This document shows positions 56,129 through 64,000 of a stretch of 64,000 nucleotides of DNA, piece by piece. The notes under the pieces are model-generated. The model was not told where the DNA came from. It did not search any database and worked only from the letters and a program-made list of their open reading frames with translations. This DNA is from Melioribacteraceae bacterium. Lineage in GTDB: Bacteria > Bacteroidota > Ignavibacteria > Ignavibacteriales > Melioribacteraceae. Both the position numbers and the translations under genes were made by a program. The DNA is taken from the NCBI GenBank assembly GCA_027030245.1, contig JALVFE010000016.1, positions 310,001 to 374,000 of the forward strand, read 5' to 3'. Every line of letters begins with the position of its first letter. Position 1 is the stretch's first letter.

Positions 56129-56902
56129 ATGAAAACAAAACTTGATATTGCTAAAAATTGGTTACCACGTTACACGGGAACACAAATCGATGAATTTGGC
56201 GATTATATGTTATTGACAAATTTTTATAATTACGTTGAAAATTTTGCGGAAAGGTTCGGTTGCGACGTAAAAGGAATAGGCCGTCCGATGCAAACCGCAA
56301 CAAACACTAACGGACTTTCAATAATTAATTTCGGAATCGGCTCGGCAAATGCGGCAACGATTATGGATTTGCTAATCGCAAGGCAGCCCAAGGGTATTTT
56401 GTTTCTCGGAAAATGCGGCGGGTTAAAGCGTTCAACCGAAATAGGTCATTTTATTTTACCGATCGCCGCCATTCGCGGAGAAGGAACAAGCAACGATTAC
56501 GCTCCGCCCGAAGTTCCCGCTTTGCCTTCGTTTAAACTCCACAAATTTGTTTCGGAAAAGATAGTCGAAAGGAATTTGGAATACAGAACCGGCGTTGTTT
56601 ATACTACTAACCGGAGATTGTGGGAATGGGACGAAGACTTCAAATCGTATCTTCGTCACCTGGGAGCAATAGGAATCGATATGGAAACCGCTACCGTTTT
56701 TGTGGTCGGATATGCAAATCAAATTGCGCGCGGCGCCCTTCTGTTAGTATCCGATTTACCTATGATTCCCGAAGGTATTAAAACCGAAGAACTGGATAAA
56801 GAAGTAACGCAAAATTTCGTTGATATTCATCTCTCAATCGGCATAGATGCAATGACGCAAATTGGCGAACGGGGAGAAAAAATTAAACATTTTACATATT
56901 AA
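56129..56902 (+). CDS. AMP nucleosidase-like phosphorylase-family protein
   Basis: The 257-residue protein belongs to the purine nucleoside phosphorylase/MTAN superfamily. Visible blocks are FGIGSANAATIMDLL, ILFLGKCGGLKRSTEIGHF and AIGIDMETATVF, with the acidic Met-Glu pair in the nucleoside site. Length and sequence resemble the short AMP nucleosidase of Bacteroidota, which splits AMP into adenine and ribose-5-phosphate. Purine phosphorylase activity is an alternative. AAGGA precedes the start. Confidence 0.8.
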   Translation: MKTKLDIAKNWLPRYTGTQIDEFGDYMLLTNFYNYVENFAERFGCDVKGIGRPMQTATNTNGLSIINFGIGSANAATIMDLLIARQPKGILFLGKCGGLKRSTEIGHFILPIAAIRGEGTSNDYAPPEVPALPSFKLHKFVSEKIVERNLEYRTGVVYTTNRRLWEWDEDFKSYLRHLGAIGIDMETATVFVVGYANQIARGALLLVSDLPMIPEGIKTEELDKEVTQNFVDIHLSIGIDAMTQIGERGEKIKHFTY

Positions 56903-57000
56903 GTATTTTTTAACGCCGATAATTTTCGTATTTTATCTTGGTATTTAAGCAACAAATTCCAACTCGGCTTGTTAAATAGATAACAATCGGAAGGTGAAAA

Positions 57001-57441
57001 ATGATAAATTACGTAAAATATATTGGAATATTTTTAATTATTGCTGCATTACAAACCGCAGCAGTAGCGCAAAAAGCAAAACCGCTCGATGAAGTAAAAA
57101 CCGCGCTTTCGAAAATTTTCGATTTGAGCAAAAACAATAAATACAAAGATGCCGCCGGTTATTTTGCGTATACAGGCGATGATAAAGAACGTTACTTAGC
57201 ATCTACTCTAAATTACAAGGTTCGCGAAGAAAAAAGTTTGGTAAGAAGGAATTGCAAAAAAATTAAGGCTTACATAGAATTAAGTGATTCTTACGAATAC
57301 GGAAAATTCGAGACAAAAAAAATCGACGGTATCAATCATTATATTTTGCAAGTGATTTTCAAAAGCGGGAGTCAAAATCTTAACATTTCTTTCGATTTTG
57401 TAAAAATCAATAACAAATTTGTTCTTGCTTCGTTCGGATAA
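57001..57441 (+). CDS. Hypothetical exported protein
   Basis: The 146-residue protein has a signal peptide with cleavage near AAVAQ. The mature part is small, basic and mixed alpha/beta (KTALSKIFDLSKNNKYKDAAGYFAY, then FDFVKINNKFVLASFG). It may be an NTF2-like or DUF4878-like fold, but I am not sure. GGAAGGTG precedes the start. It is followed by the repeat-rich region, so it is probably the last gene of its transcript. Confidence 0.6.
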   Translation: MINYVKYIGIFLIIAALQTAAVAQKAKPLDEVKTALSKIFDLSKNNKYKDAAGYFAYTGDDKERYLASTLNYKVREEKSLVRRNCKKIKAYIELSDSYEYGKFETKKIDGINHYILQVIFKSGSQNLNISFDFVKINNKFVLASFG

Positions 57442-57605
57442 ATAACCCGTTCCGGTTGAAATTAAGGATATTGATGTTATATTAGTTTTCGGGGACGCAA
57501 AATTTGCGTTCCTACAATAATTCTACCACCATGTGGACAGTGGTAGCAATAAAATGAAATTCCCTTCTGTGAAAATCTCTGCCGAAATCCGTGCTAATCC
57601 GCCAC

Positions 57606-57677
57606 GGCGGATTGTTTCGGGATCTAAGAAGAACAAATAGATGCTGAAACAATTCGCCTGCGGCGAACAGCATGACA
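57606..57677. repeat. 72-base repeat, copy 1 (second copy 63044-63115)
   Basis: Positions 57606-57677 and 63044-63115 have the same length and appear to differ at two positions. The unit includes TTTCGGGATCTAAGAAG and GCTGAA...GCCTGCGGCGAACAGC, a hairpin. It belongs to the family of short interspersed palindromes that recur around this locus. Confidence 0.8.
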
Positions 57678-57690
57678 GTAAGACGAACCT

Positions 57691-57819
57691 GTCATTCCGA
57701 ACTTGTTTCGGAATCTACAAAGAAACTCTCCATTTCAAACCGCAAACGCCATCGGCGTGAAACATTTATAGAACATGCATTCTAACACAAAACCAAAACT
57801 CCGCTAGGAGTGACACAGA
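57691..57819. repeat. Composite repeat A-B, copy 1
   Basis: Part A is a 27-base palindromic unit at 57691 (GTCATTCCGAAC...GTTTCGGAATCTA). Part B (57741-57819) carries GGCGTGAAACATTTATAGAA and a CTCCG-AGGAG hairpin. Part B starts 50 bases after A, exactly as in the copy at 59725-59852. The two copies are direct repeats flanking the AAA gene. Confidence 0.8.
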
Positions 57820-58130
57820 TTAATCGCAACACAAATTAAAGGTGCACCCCGTTGGGGTTTTAACATTAGAGGGGATCAGGATTATTATAAATATTGAACC
57901 CCTACGAGGTTCGGTCGGTTTAACTCTACCATTGTGTAGACGGTGGGAGCAATGCAATCAAATTAAATTCCTTTCTGTGATAATCTGTGTCGAAATCTGA
58001 GAAAATTCGTGGTTAAAAAATAAACCACAGATTAAACACAGATTGGTCACAGAATAATTGGAATTTAGGATTTCTTTTCATCAACCAATCAATCTCCACA
58101 AAGGGTAGCGTATGAACATTGCAAATAAAA

Positions 58131-59222
58131 TCAGCCTATTCTTTTATTCTTAATCCATTCACCGAAAAAAGGATCTTCAATCTCATATCCGCCGGATGTC
58201 TTTAATACAAAGCCGTGCAAAATTAATTTTTTCAATGCGCTAAACACAGTGCTTGTGGCGCCAAGATTATACTTGGTTCTAATTTCATCTTTCAAAGGAG
58301 AATCATTACTTTCAGCTAAAGAAATCATTACTTTCATTTCAGTCTTGGTTAGCATTCCCCACAATCTCTCAAAATCATTATCATGCGATTGAACAATTTT
58401 CTTTACAACTTTGTCGATAGATTCAAATCTTTTATTAACAATTTCTTCCCAAACATAAAAAGCAAATTGTTGAGTATAATACGGATGACCTTTCGTAAAT
58501 TCCAAAATTTTCTTACAAACTTCATCTGAATTTTTGGAAATAAGAGAAAAATTTCTATTCAAATAATCAAAAAAATCTTCTTCTTGTATTTTTTTTAACG
58601 ACAACAAATAGCCGAAATGATAAAACGGGGATTTTTTATTTTCGAAAATTTCTTTCATTAAGGATTCCTGGCTACCGGAAAGAATATAATTCACTTTTTT
58701 CTGATGTTGAAAAATCGACCGGAGTTTTTTATCCAGGTTTTTATCGATTCTTATTATTTCCTGAAATTCGTCGAAAACTATTATCAATTTGTTTCTTTTT
58801 GTACTTATACGTTCAACCATTTCTAATACATCGGATAAAATTACATCGGACGAAGAAACGGGATTAAACGAAACTTCAATCTCGTTTGTCAGTGGATTAA
58901 CCGATACTGCAGGAATAAATTTGAAATTTTTAATCAATCGTTTCAGTTTTTCGAAAGGATATATTCTGTTGATCCTCTTTAATATTTGGGAAGCCAAATC
59001 ATTAACAGTAGTTATTAATTGCAAATCAATAAAAATAAAGGGTCTGCCGGATTCTTTAACTACTTTGTAAATCAGACTTGTTTTACCGTAGCGACGCGGA
59101 CTTATCACAATCAAATGGTTTTCGCTGTTAAGAACCGAATTTACTATTTTTATTTCTTCTGTTCTGTCCGTAAAATATTGGTCATCGACAACAGTACCGA
59201 ATTTAAAAGGATTGGGTTTCAT
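58131..59222 (-). CDS. AAA-type ATPase with C-terminal winged helix (PF01637-like)
   Basis: The 363-residue protein has an ATPase domain (about 1-230): Walker A SPRRYGKTSL near residue 42, Walker B LIIVFDEFQE near residue 144 and the sensor-like YILSGSQESLM. The C-terminal third has a winged helix (MVISLAESNDSPLKDEIRT...). It resembles the archaeal-type ATPase family of unknown role, often found as lone genes in variable regions. It stands alone, with composite repeats on both sides. Confidence 0.85.
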   Translation of the reverse strand: MKPNPFKFGTVVDDQYFTDRTEEIKIVNSVLNSENHLIVISPRRYGKTSLIYKVVKESGRPFIFIDLQLITTVNDLASQILKRINRIYPFEKLKRLIKNFKFIPAVSVNPLTNEIEVSFNPVSSSDVILSDVLEMVERISTKRNKLIIVFDEFQEIIRIDKNLDKKLRSIFQHQKKVNYILSGSQESLMKEIFENKKSPFYHFGYLLSLKKIQEEDFFDYLNRNFSLISKNSDEVCKKILEFTKGHPYYTQQFAFYVWEEIVNKRFESIDKVVKKIVQSHDNDFERLWGMLTKTEMKVMISLAESNDSPLKDEIRTKYNLGATSTVFSALKKLILHGFVLKTSGGYEIEDPFFGEWIKNKRIG

Positions 59223-60145
59223 TGTTATTCCGATTTTTTTCGTTGCGATACTTTTCGCAATAATAATAAAATTAATTTTAAATTGCTAAAAATATGAGTT
59301 AAATACAAGTAAATTGGCTCACAAGGTTTGCGTCTTTTACAATTTCTGGTTTGGGATTTGTAATTTGTTATTTGTTAGCCGCGAATTCACGAATAAGAAA
59401 TCATTTTCGGAACACAAGGTTTGTGCCCCTTACGTCTCACGTTTATTCTTTTCTTAGTGTGCTTTGTGATTTTTTCTTTGTGTGCTTTGCGGTTTAAAAA
59501 TGAACCACAAATAACACAGATTGGTCACAGACTAAAACATGTCACTTTGTCCGCTACGGCGGATCGTTTCTGGATCTAAAATAAAATGTCATTCCGAACT
59601 TGTTTCGGAATCTACAAAGAACTCGTTGATACAATAAGATGCTGAAATAAATTCAGCATGACAACTAGAAGTAATAGTTATCCCATTCACCGTCGGCGGA
59701 TTGTTTCTGGATCTAAAATAAAATGTCATCCCGAACTGGTTTCGGGATCTAAAAAGAACTCTCTATTTCCTCCTGCAAACGCCGTATGGCGTGAAACATT
59801 TATAGAACAAGCATTCTAACATAAAATCAAAACTCCGTAGGAGTGGCACAGAATGTTCATTTCTTTTGTCTTGATACAAAAGAAACGAACCAAAGAAAAA
59901 ATCAAGGCTGAAAACAATTTGCTAAAATTCTTAACTACGTAGCTAAAAATAATGAACTCGTCCCGCTATATCTTCCGATATACCGGAACTCAAACAGCAT
60001 TATTTTTTTAACGCTACTCCGCACGAATTTTTTAACGCAAATTGTTTTAGGCCGTTTTGGGTTCTAATACTACTTCGTTTGATTGGGTTTATTAGAATTT
60101 GGGATTTGATATTTGGAATTTGCTATTTGGGATTTCCGATTTAAA
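59223..60145. repeat. Repeat-rich intergenic region (right side of the AAA gene)
   Basis: This 923-base gap has no credible gene. Repeat A copies are at 59588-59614 and 59725-59751, the latter continuing into B (59775-59852). A further family at about 59860-60060 starts with a CTTTTGT-CTTGAT-ACAAAAG hairpin. GGGATTTG/TATTTGG-type degenerate repeats lie at 59340-59380 and 60090-60142. An ACACAGATTGGTCACAGA unit near 59515 recurs near 58035. Confidence 0.8.
59725..59852. repeat. Composite repeat A-B, copy 2
   Basis: The unit has the same order, orientation and A-to-B offset (50 bases) as 57691-57819. It ends with CTCCGTAGGAG and GGCACAGA. It lies about 500 bases beyond the AAA gene start, completing a direct-repeat pair about 2.0 kb apart. 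Confidence 0.8.
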
Positions 60146-60778
60146 TTATTTCCCATGCTTGGATAAATAATCAATTCCTTTCTGTACAATTTCCCAATAA
60201 CCTTCTTTTTTTTCGTTGGTTATTAAACCTTCTTCTATCATCCTTTCGCTTTCGATTAACAAACTTTCATGCCATTTTTCCAGACCGTCGTCGTTTATTA
60301 TTTCAGTATCCTTTCCCGTTAATTTGTTTTTCATATCTTTCTTAACAAATCCGATTACTTCATCTATCGCTGCGCTGCCGCCCAAATATATCAATCCTTT
60401 TAGCATCGGTATTCTGAATTCGCTTTCGGGGGTTAACACATCATTTCCGGTTTCTTCTTCCAAAGCTTGGGGGTCAAAAAATTCGTCGCTATCATTTTCG
60501 TCATTTTGCTCGTTTTTCTCTTCAACTTTACCGCTTTCCCCATTTTGTCCCTTGTTAATTTGGTCGAACAATTCTTTTGCTTCCGTCAGCTTTTTCACAA
60601 CATTTTCGTATGGCACAAGTTCGTTCAACAGTTTTTGTGCTTTTTCCAAACTGCCGTTTAATATCTCATCGGAACTTTGTTGTTTCAGACCGGAAACATA
60701 GTCGTTTATTTTGTCGTATACATTTTCGAACGCATGTAATATTTCGTTTTTGTCAAGGGATTTATTTTCAGCTGACAT
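60146..60778 (-). CDS. Protein with C-terminal Mrr-N-like winged helix
   Basis: This 210-residue protein has an N-terminal helical part (about 1-80), a very acidic linker (about 85-115, EEKNEQNDENDSDEFFD) and a C-terminal domain (about 120-210). The last part, IPMLKGLIYLGGSAAIDEVI ... MIEEGLITNEKKEGYWEIVQ, resembles the Mrr N-terminal winged helix. No nuclease domain is present, so it is not a full Mrr enzyme. A DNA-binding or regulatory role is inferred. Confidence 0.6.
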   Translation of the reverse strand: MSAENKSLDKNEILHAFENVYDKINDYVSGLKQQSSDEILNGSLEKAQKLLNELVPYENVVKKLTEAKELFDQINKGQNGESGKVEEKNEQNDENDSDEFFDPQALEEETGNDVLTPESEFRIPMLKGLIYLGGSAAIDEVIGFVKKDMKNKLTGKDTEIINDDGLEKWHESLLIESERMIEEGLITNEKKEGYWEIVQKGIDYLSKHGK

Positions 60779-60945
60779 TTCAACCTGCCATTTAATTTTG
60801 AAAATACAATTTGTTAGAGTATCTTATTATCGGTATGGTTGTGGTTTTGTTAATAGTAAGCTTATTTACAGTTCGTTGTTTTTTACTTGATTACTGAAAC
60901 TAATTTTATCATATTGCATCAAACGCAGAAAAAACGAGGTGAGTG

Positions 60946-61935
60946 ATGTATCAGATAATAATCATTGGAGCAGGTCCCGCCGGTATAAGCATGGGCGTGG
61001 AAGCCAGAAATTTCGGTGTGAGTAAAGATCAAGTATTAATCATAGAAAAAGCTAACGAACACTCGTTCACTATCAAAAAATATTATCCCGACAATAAATT
61101 GGTTACCGCAAATTACAAAGGATTTACTCCGGTTTGTACAGGCGTTATGTGTTTATCCGATTCAACCAAACACGAAACAATATCTTATCTCGACAAAGCA
61201 ATAGAGGATTATCAGCTTAACGTTCATTACAACGAAACTGTCTATAAAATTGAGAAAATAGATGCCGATCAAATATTCAAGGTTTACACCGATAAAAATG
61301 TTTACGAATCGAAAGTGGTTGCCATTGCAGTTGGAATTTTAGGTAAACCTAACAAACCGGATTATCCGTTACCGAGAAGTTTAAAAAACCGTATTCTTTT
61401 TGATATCACAAGTTTCGAGATCAAAAATTCCAAAGTGCTTGTTGTCGGAGGCGGAGATTCGGCATCGGAATACTGCCAATTTTTAGCCGAGGAAAATAAC
61501 GATGTTACTTTGAGTTACCGTCGTTCGGAATTCAACAGAATGAATGACATTAACCGTGAAAGTCTTTTGGCTCTGGCAAAAACCGGAAAAGTCCGTTTAC
61601 TTCTTAATTCAAATATTACGGAAGTTGTAGATAACAATGGAAAACCTGAAGTCCGCTTCAAAGAAGAACATCTTAAACCGGAGATATTTGATTATGTTAT
61701 TTATGCTTTAGGTGGAAGCACTCCGGAAAACTTTTTACGAACCATCGGAATAGAATTTAACGGTCCGCAGCCGGTATTAAAAGAAGGTTACGAAACAAAC
61801 ATTCCCGGACTTTTCCTTATCGGTGATTTAAGCGCAGGTAAAAAGGGCGGTTCGATTATTTGGGCATTCAATTCCGCAAATTCCGCAATGAGAAAAATTT
61901 GCGAAACGTATATTCAATGCCGGATTGATAATTAA
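60946..61935 (+). CDS. FAD/NAD(P)-dependent disulfide-reductase-like flavoprotein (YpdA-like)
   Basis: The 329-residue flavoprotein has an FAD motif IIIIGAGPAGIS at the N-terminus and an NAD(P) motif VVGGGDSASEY in the middle. The C-terminal FAD-contact block is GLFLIGDLSAG. It resembles YpdA/thioredoxin-reductase-like enzymes. The YpdA-type cysteine after GGGP is absent (GAGPAG). Instead, Cys64 and Cys69 (CTGVMC) could form a redox pair; this is inference. GAGGTGA precedes ATG 60946. The Crp-family gene follows. Confidence 0.82.
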   Translation: MYQIIIIGAGPAGISMGVEARNFGVSKDQVLIIEKANEHSFTIKKYYPDNKLVTANYKGFTPVCTGVMCLSDSTKHETISYLDKAIEDYQLNVHYNETVYKIEKIDADQIFKVYTDKNVYESKVVAIAVGILGKPNKPDYPLPRSLKNRILFDITSFEIKNSKVLVVGGGDSASEYCQFLAEENNDVTLSYRRSEFNRMNDINRESLLALAKTGKVRLLLNSNITEVVDNNGKPEVRFKEEHLKPEIFDYVIYALGGSTPENFLRTIGIEFNGPQPVLKEGYETNIPGLFLIGDLSAGKKGGSIIWAFNSANSAMRKICETYIQCRIDN

Positions 61936-62013
61936 ATCGCATACTTGTAGATTTATATCCGAAATAACGTTAAATTGTTTAACGGTTCTAATCTATTTCC
62001 GGATATTCATGCG

Positions 62014-62700
62014 ATGTTATCTGAAGAAACATATAATCAATTACTTGAGTCCAAACTTTCTTTTCTCAAATCATCGAATGATAACGTCAAAAACAAAATC
62101 CTACGCCACGGAGCAATTTCAAAAATTTCCAAAGGAACGATAATTTTCGATGAAGGCGCAGAATGTAACACTCTGGCGGTCATTCTTTCGGGAAAAGTAA
62201 GGGTGTTCAAACTCGGGGACTCCGGAAAAGAAATAACAATTTACAGAATTCTCGAAGGCGAAAGTTGCATTCTTACAATCTCTTCAATCCTGAGTCATCT
62301 TAAATTTCCCGCCACGGCAATTGTAGAAGAAGACACGGAAGCTTTGGTAATTCCCGCCGATGTTTTTCAAGAATTGGTAAACAAAGACGAAGCTTGGAGG
62401 AATTACACATTCGGACTTGTAAACAAAAGATTGGCAAACATAATTACCGTAGTGGAGAAAGTCGCTTTCAAAAGAATGGATGAAAGAATAGCGGAATTTC
62501 TTCTGAAAAAAACCGGCTCAAATTCACATAGCATAAATATCACTCACCAAGAAATTGCAGACGAACTAGGAACTCACCGCGAAGTTGTGAGTAGAATTTT
62601 GAAGGAATTCGAAAAGTTCGGATTCATCAAGTTATCCAGAAATAAAATAGAGATTTTAGATAAAGAAGAACTAAACTCAAAAGCAAAAAAATTTTCATAG
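62014..62700 (+). CDS. Crp/Fnr-family transcriptional regulator
   Basis: The 228-residue protein has a cyclic-nucleotide-binding-like domain (about 30-140) and a C-terminal Crp winged helix (ITHQEIADELGTHREVVSRILKEFEKFG). The N-terminal Fe-S cysteines of Fnr are absent, so oxygen sensing by that cluster is unlikely. ATG 62014 is chosen over an upstream TTG frame (61975). It lies between the flavoprotein and DUF2892 genes and may control one or both. Confidence 0.9.
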   Translation: MLSEETYNQLLESKLSFLKSSNDNVKNKILRHGAISKISKGTIIFDEGAECNTLAVILSGKVRVFKLGDSGKEITIYRILEGESCILTISSILSHLKFPATAIVEEDTEALVIPADVFQELVNKDEAWRNYTFGLVNKRLANIITVVEKVAFKRMDERIAEFLLKKTGSNSHSINITHQEIADELGTHREVVSRILKEFEKFGFIKLSRNKIEILDKEELNSKAKKFS

Positions 62701-62786
62701 TTTTGTAACATTATCACTGAATGTAACAAAGATAAAAGTTATTTTAACATTGAAAATTTCTTCACAAAAAGCATGGGAGGTTAGGT

Positions 62787-62975
62787 ATGAAAAAGAATGT
62801 AGGTTCTGTAGATAAGATTATCAGAATAATTTTAGGATTGGTTATTATTGCATACGGAATCGTCGAATCATCTTGGTGGGGATTAATCGGTTTGGTTCCG
62901 TTGCTCACAGCTTTTATGGGATTTTGCCCGTTGTATGCACCGTTTAAAATCTCTACAAATAAAGAATCTAAATGA
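62787..62975 (+). CDS. DUF2892 small inner-membrane protein
   Basis: This 62-residue protein has two hydrophobic helices and the ending GFCPLYAPFKIST, typical of DUF2892 (YgaP-like membrane domain) proteins. Relatives are often linked to rhodanese and sulfur or redox genes. No rhodanese domain is present here. GGGAGG precedes the start. It follows the Crp-family gene by 86 bases. Confidence 0.88.
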   Translation: MKKNVGSVDKIIRIILGLVIIAYGIVESSWWGLIGLVPLLTAFMGFCPLYAPFKISTNKESK

Positions 62976-63000
62976 TTCTTTGAATTTAATTTTATAAATG

Positions 63001-63231
63001 AGGCTGTCTCAAAATTAAAAAAATCGTCATCCCGTCCGCTTGGGGCGGATTATTTCGGGATCTAAGAAGAACAAATAGATGCTGAACCAATTCGCCTGCG
63101 GCGAACAGCATGACACAGAAAAGAACTTGTCATCCCGAACTGGTTTCGGGATCTAAAATGAACTCATAATTTGAAATAGATGCTGAAATGATTCGCCTGC
63201 GGAGAACAGCATGACATTCTTGAGACAGCCT
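63001..63231. repeat. 231-base repeat element with 12-bp terminal inverted repeats
   Basis: AGGCTGTCTCAA (63001-63012) and TTGAGACAGCCT (63220-63231) are perfect 12-bp inverted ends, extending to about 16 bp with one mismatch. Inside are the 72-base repeat (63044-63115), an A-type palindrome (63129-63155) and a second GCTGAA...CAGCATGAC unit. A T-rich stretch follows the right end. No ORF of note is inside. The gap 62976-63308 holds nothing else. Confidence 0.8.
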
Positions 63232-63308
63232 TATTTTTTATACTGCCTTTGTTAAAATTGTTTCCTAATTTGTAAATTTAACATACCGGTTTACAAATTG
63301 GAGAAATT

Positions 63309-64000
63309 ATGGAATCCGCTTCCGCACTTTCCGTTCATGCAAATATCTATACGCTTCTTTCTTTCATTGCTTATATATTATTGATATTGGGCATTGGAAT
63401 TTACAGCGCTAAATTTTCATCGAAGGGATTAGGCGAGTTTTTTCTTGGCGGAAGGAGCATGAACAAATTCGTAGTTGCTCTTAGCGCCGTTGCGTCGGGA
63501 AGAAGCAGTTGGTTGTTAATCGGTTTTACGGGAATGGCATTCGTAAAAGGCGCTTCGGCAATTTGGGCTGCTGCGGGTTACGTAACGGTGGAATTTTTGA
63601 TGTTTCTCTATGCGGCACCAAAACTCCGCAAGCAAACCGAAGTTAAAAATGATATTACCATTCCGGATTATTTCGAATCGAGATTTAACGACAAATCCCA
63701 CATTCTCCGTTTAATTTCTTCAATTATAATTATTGTTTTTATGACTGCATACATCAGCGCTCAGTTCGTCGGAGGAGGAAAAGCTTTTGCTTCAAGTTTC
63801 GGAACATCCAATTCAACGGGAATAATTTTAACCGCACTCATCGTTTTAATCTATACGATGCTCGGCGGATTCCTTGCGGTTTCCCTTACCGATGTTATTC
63901 AAGCTTTCTTCATGCTGTTCGCTTTGTTTGTTCTGCCCGTAATTACAATTATCAATTTCGGCGGATGGGAAAAAGTTATGCAAGCGGTTAGTAATATAAA
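63309..64000 (+). CDS. Sodium:solute symporter, PutP-like (3' end cut off by window)
   Basis: The first 230 residues are visible. They form membrane helices of the SSS family: ILGIGIYSAKFSSKGLGEFFLGGRSMNKF, then ALSAVASGRSSWLLIGFTG and the helix TAYISAQFVGGGKAF. The block most resembles Na+/proline symporters (PutP). It would import proline or another small solute with sodium. ATG 63309 follows AGAAATT. The C-terminal half lies outside the window, so substrate choice is tentative. Confidence 0.88.
   Translation, partial: MESASALSVHANIYTLLSFIAYILLILGIGIYSAKFSSKGLGEFFLGGRSMNKFVVALSAVASGRSSWLLIGFTGMAFVKGASAIWAAAGYVTVEFLMFLYAAPKLRKQTEVKNDITIPDYFESRFNDKSHILRLISSIIIIVFMTAYISAQFVGGGKAFASSFGTSNSTGIILTALIVLIYTMLGGFLAVSLTDVIQAFFMLFALFVLPVITIINFGGWEKVMQAVSNI

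Larger units (their letters stand above)
57442..58130. repeat. Repeat-rich intergenic region (left side of the AAA gene)
   Basis: This 689-base gap has no gene but several short repeat families. Family E hairpins are at 57523-57550 and 57926-57953, each followed at similar spacing by a TTC(C)TTTCTGTGA...AATC...CGAAATC block. A 72-base unit is at 57606-57677. A composite A-B repeat is at 57691-57819. A CCCC/GGGG hairpin lies at about 57842-57920. A GGACGCAAAATTTGCGTTCC palindrome is near 57494. Confidence 0.8.

Noticed and set aside
57442-60145. CRISPR array in the repeat-rich region
   Set aside because: Repeats are palindromic, vary in length and spacing, and belong to several families. No regular spacer pattern and no cas gene was seen.
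57442-63308. Insertion sequence or prophage behind the repeats
   Set aside because: No transposase, integrase or phage gene occurs in or near the repeats. Inverted ends at 63001 and 63220 enclose no coding frame.
1-64000. tRNA or rRNA genes
   Set aside because: I looked for typical acceptor/T-loop patterns (GGTTCGAATCC-like) in the gaps and found none. This is not an exhaustive covariance search.

Overview
The window reads as chromosomal DNA from a low-GC member of the Ignavibacteria / Bacteroidota-Chlorobi group. The main clue is a recurring C-terminal secretion module with the motif NYPNPFNP, followed by a Y(D/N)(V/I).G block and a YRL block (genes at 13827, 33500 and 34868). This is the type IX secretion sorting domain as found in Ignavibacteria-like genomes. 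A SMUG2-like glycosylase, a DUF2723 mannosyltransferase-like protein, a copper-type TonB receptor and abundant Shine-Dalgarno sites fit the same group. The class is an inference; no rRNA or tRNA gene was seen to confirm it.

Region 1 (1-11.3 kb) is about respiration, sulfur and metals. A TAT-exported molybdopterin oxidoreductase of the PsrA/PhsA/TtrA/ArrA type (cut by the left edge) follows a MerR-type regulator with a cysteine-rich tail. Divergent from these is a Rieske protein that overlaps an unusual fusion of a quinol-oxidising cytochrome b with a 12-heme c domain. Next come a small CxGxCYL membrane protein and an OprC-like copper receptor that keeps both halves of the CxxxM-HxM copper site, then a YeeE/YedE thiosulfate-type transporter with a LysR regulator.

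Region 2 (11.5-25.3 kb) starts with an RNA-ligation operon (small basic protein, archease, RtcB). A secreted subtilisin and a PD40 propeller lipoprotein follow. Then comes a minus-strand envelope cluster: a CHASE2-sigma54 activator, two lipoproteins, a beta-barrel/transglutaminase-like protein and a FecR-like protein. A candidate -24/-12 promoter lies directly downstream of the activator gene.

Region 3 (25.4-47.4 kb) is mostly housekeeping. It holds an alpha/beta hydrolase; a hldD, radical SAM, NUDIX and SMUG2-like unit; metH; two secreted proteins with sorting domains; an M29 aminopeptidase, arcA and CPA1 antiporter run; an overlapping DUF1028, THUMP methyltransferase and recD2 operon; and lipid and glycan enzymes.

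Region 4 (47.5-57.4 kb) has a DUF2723 membrane protein, LOG and YjbQ proteins, ornithine aminotransferase, a membrane hybrid histidine kinase, a PAP2 phosphatase and an AMP nucleosidase-like enzyme. Arginine deiminase, ornithine aminotransferase and the PutP-like symporter at the right edge suggest use of arginine, ornithine and proline.

Region 5 (57.4-63.3 kb) is repeat-rich. Several families of short palindromic repeats surround a lone AAA ATPase and lie next to a winged-helix protein, a flavoprotein, a Crp-family regulator and a DUF2892 protein. No transposase, CRISPR array, prophage or RNA gene was found.
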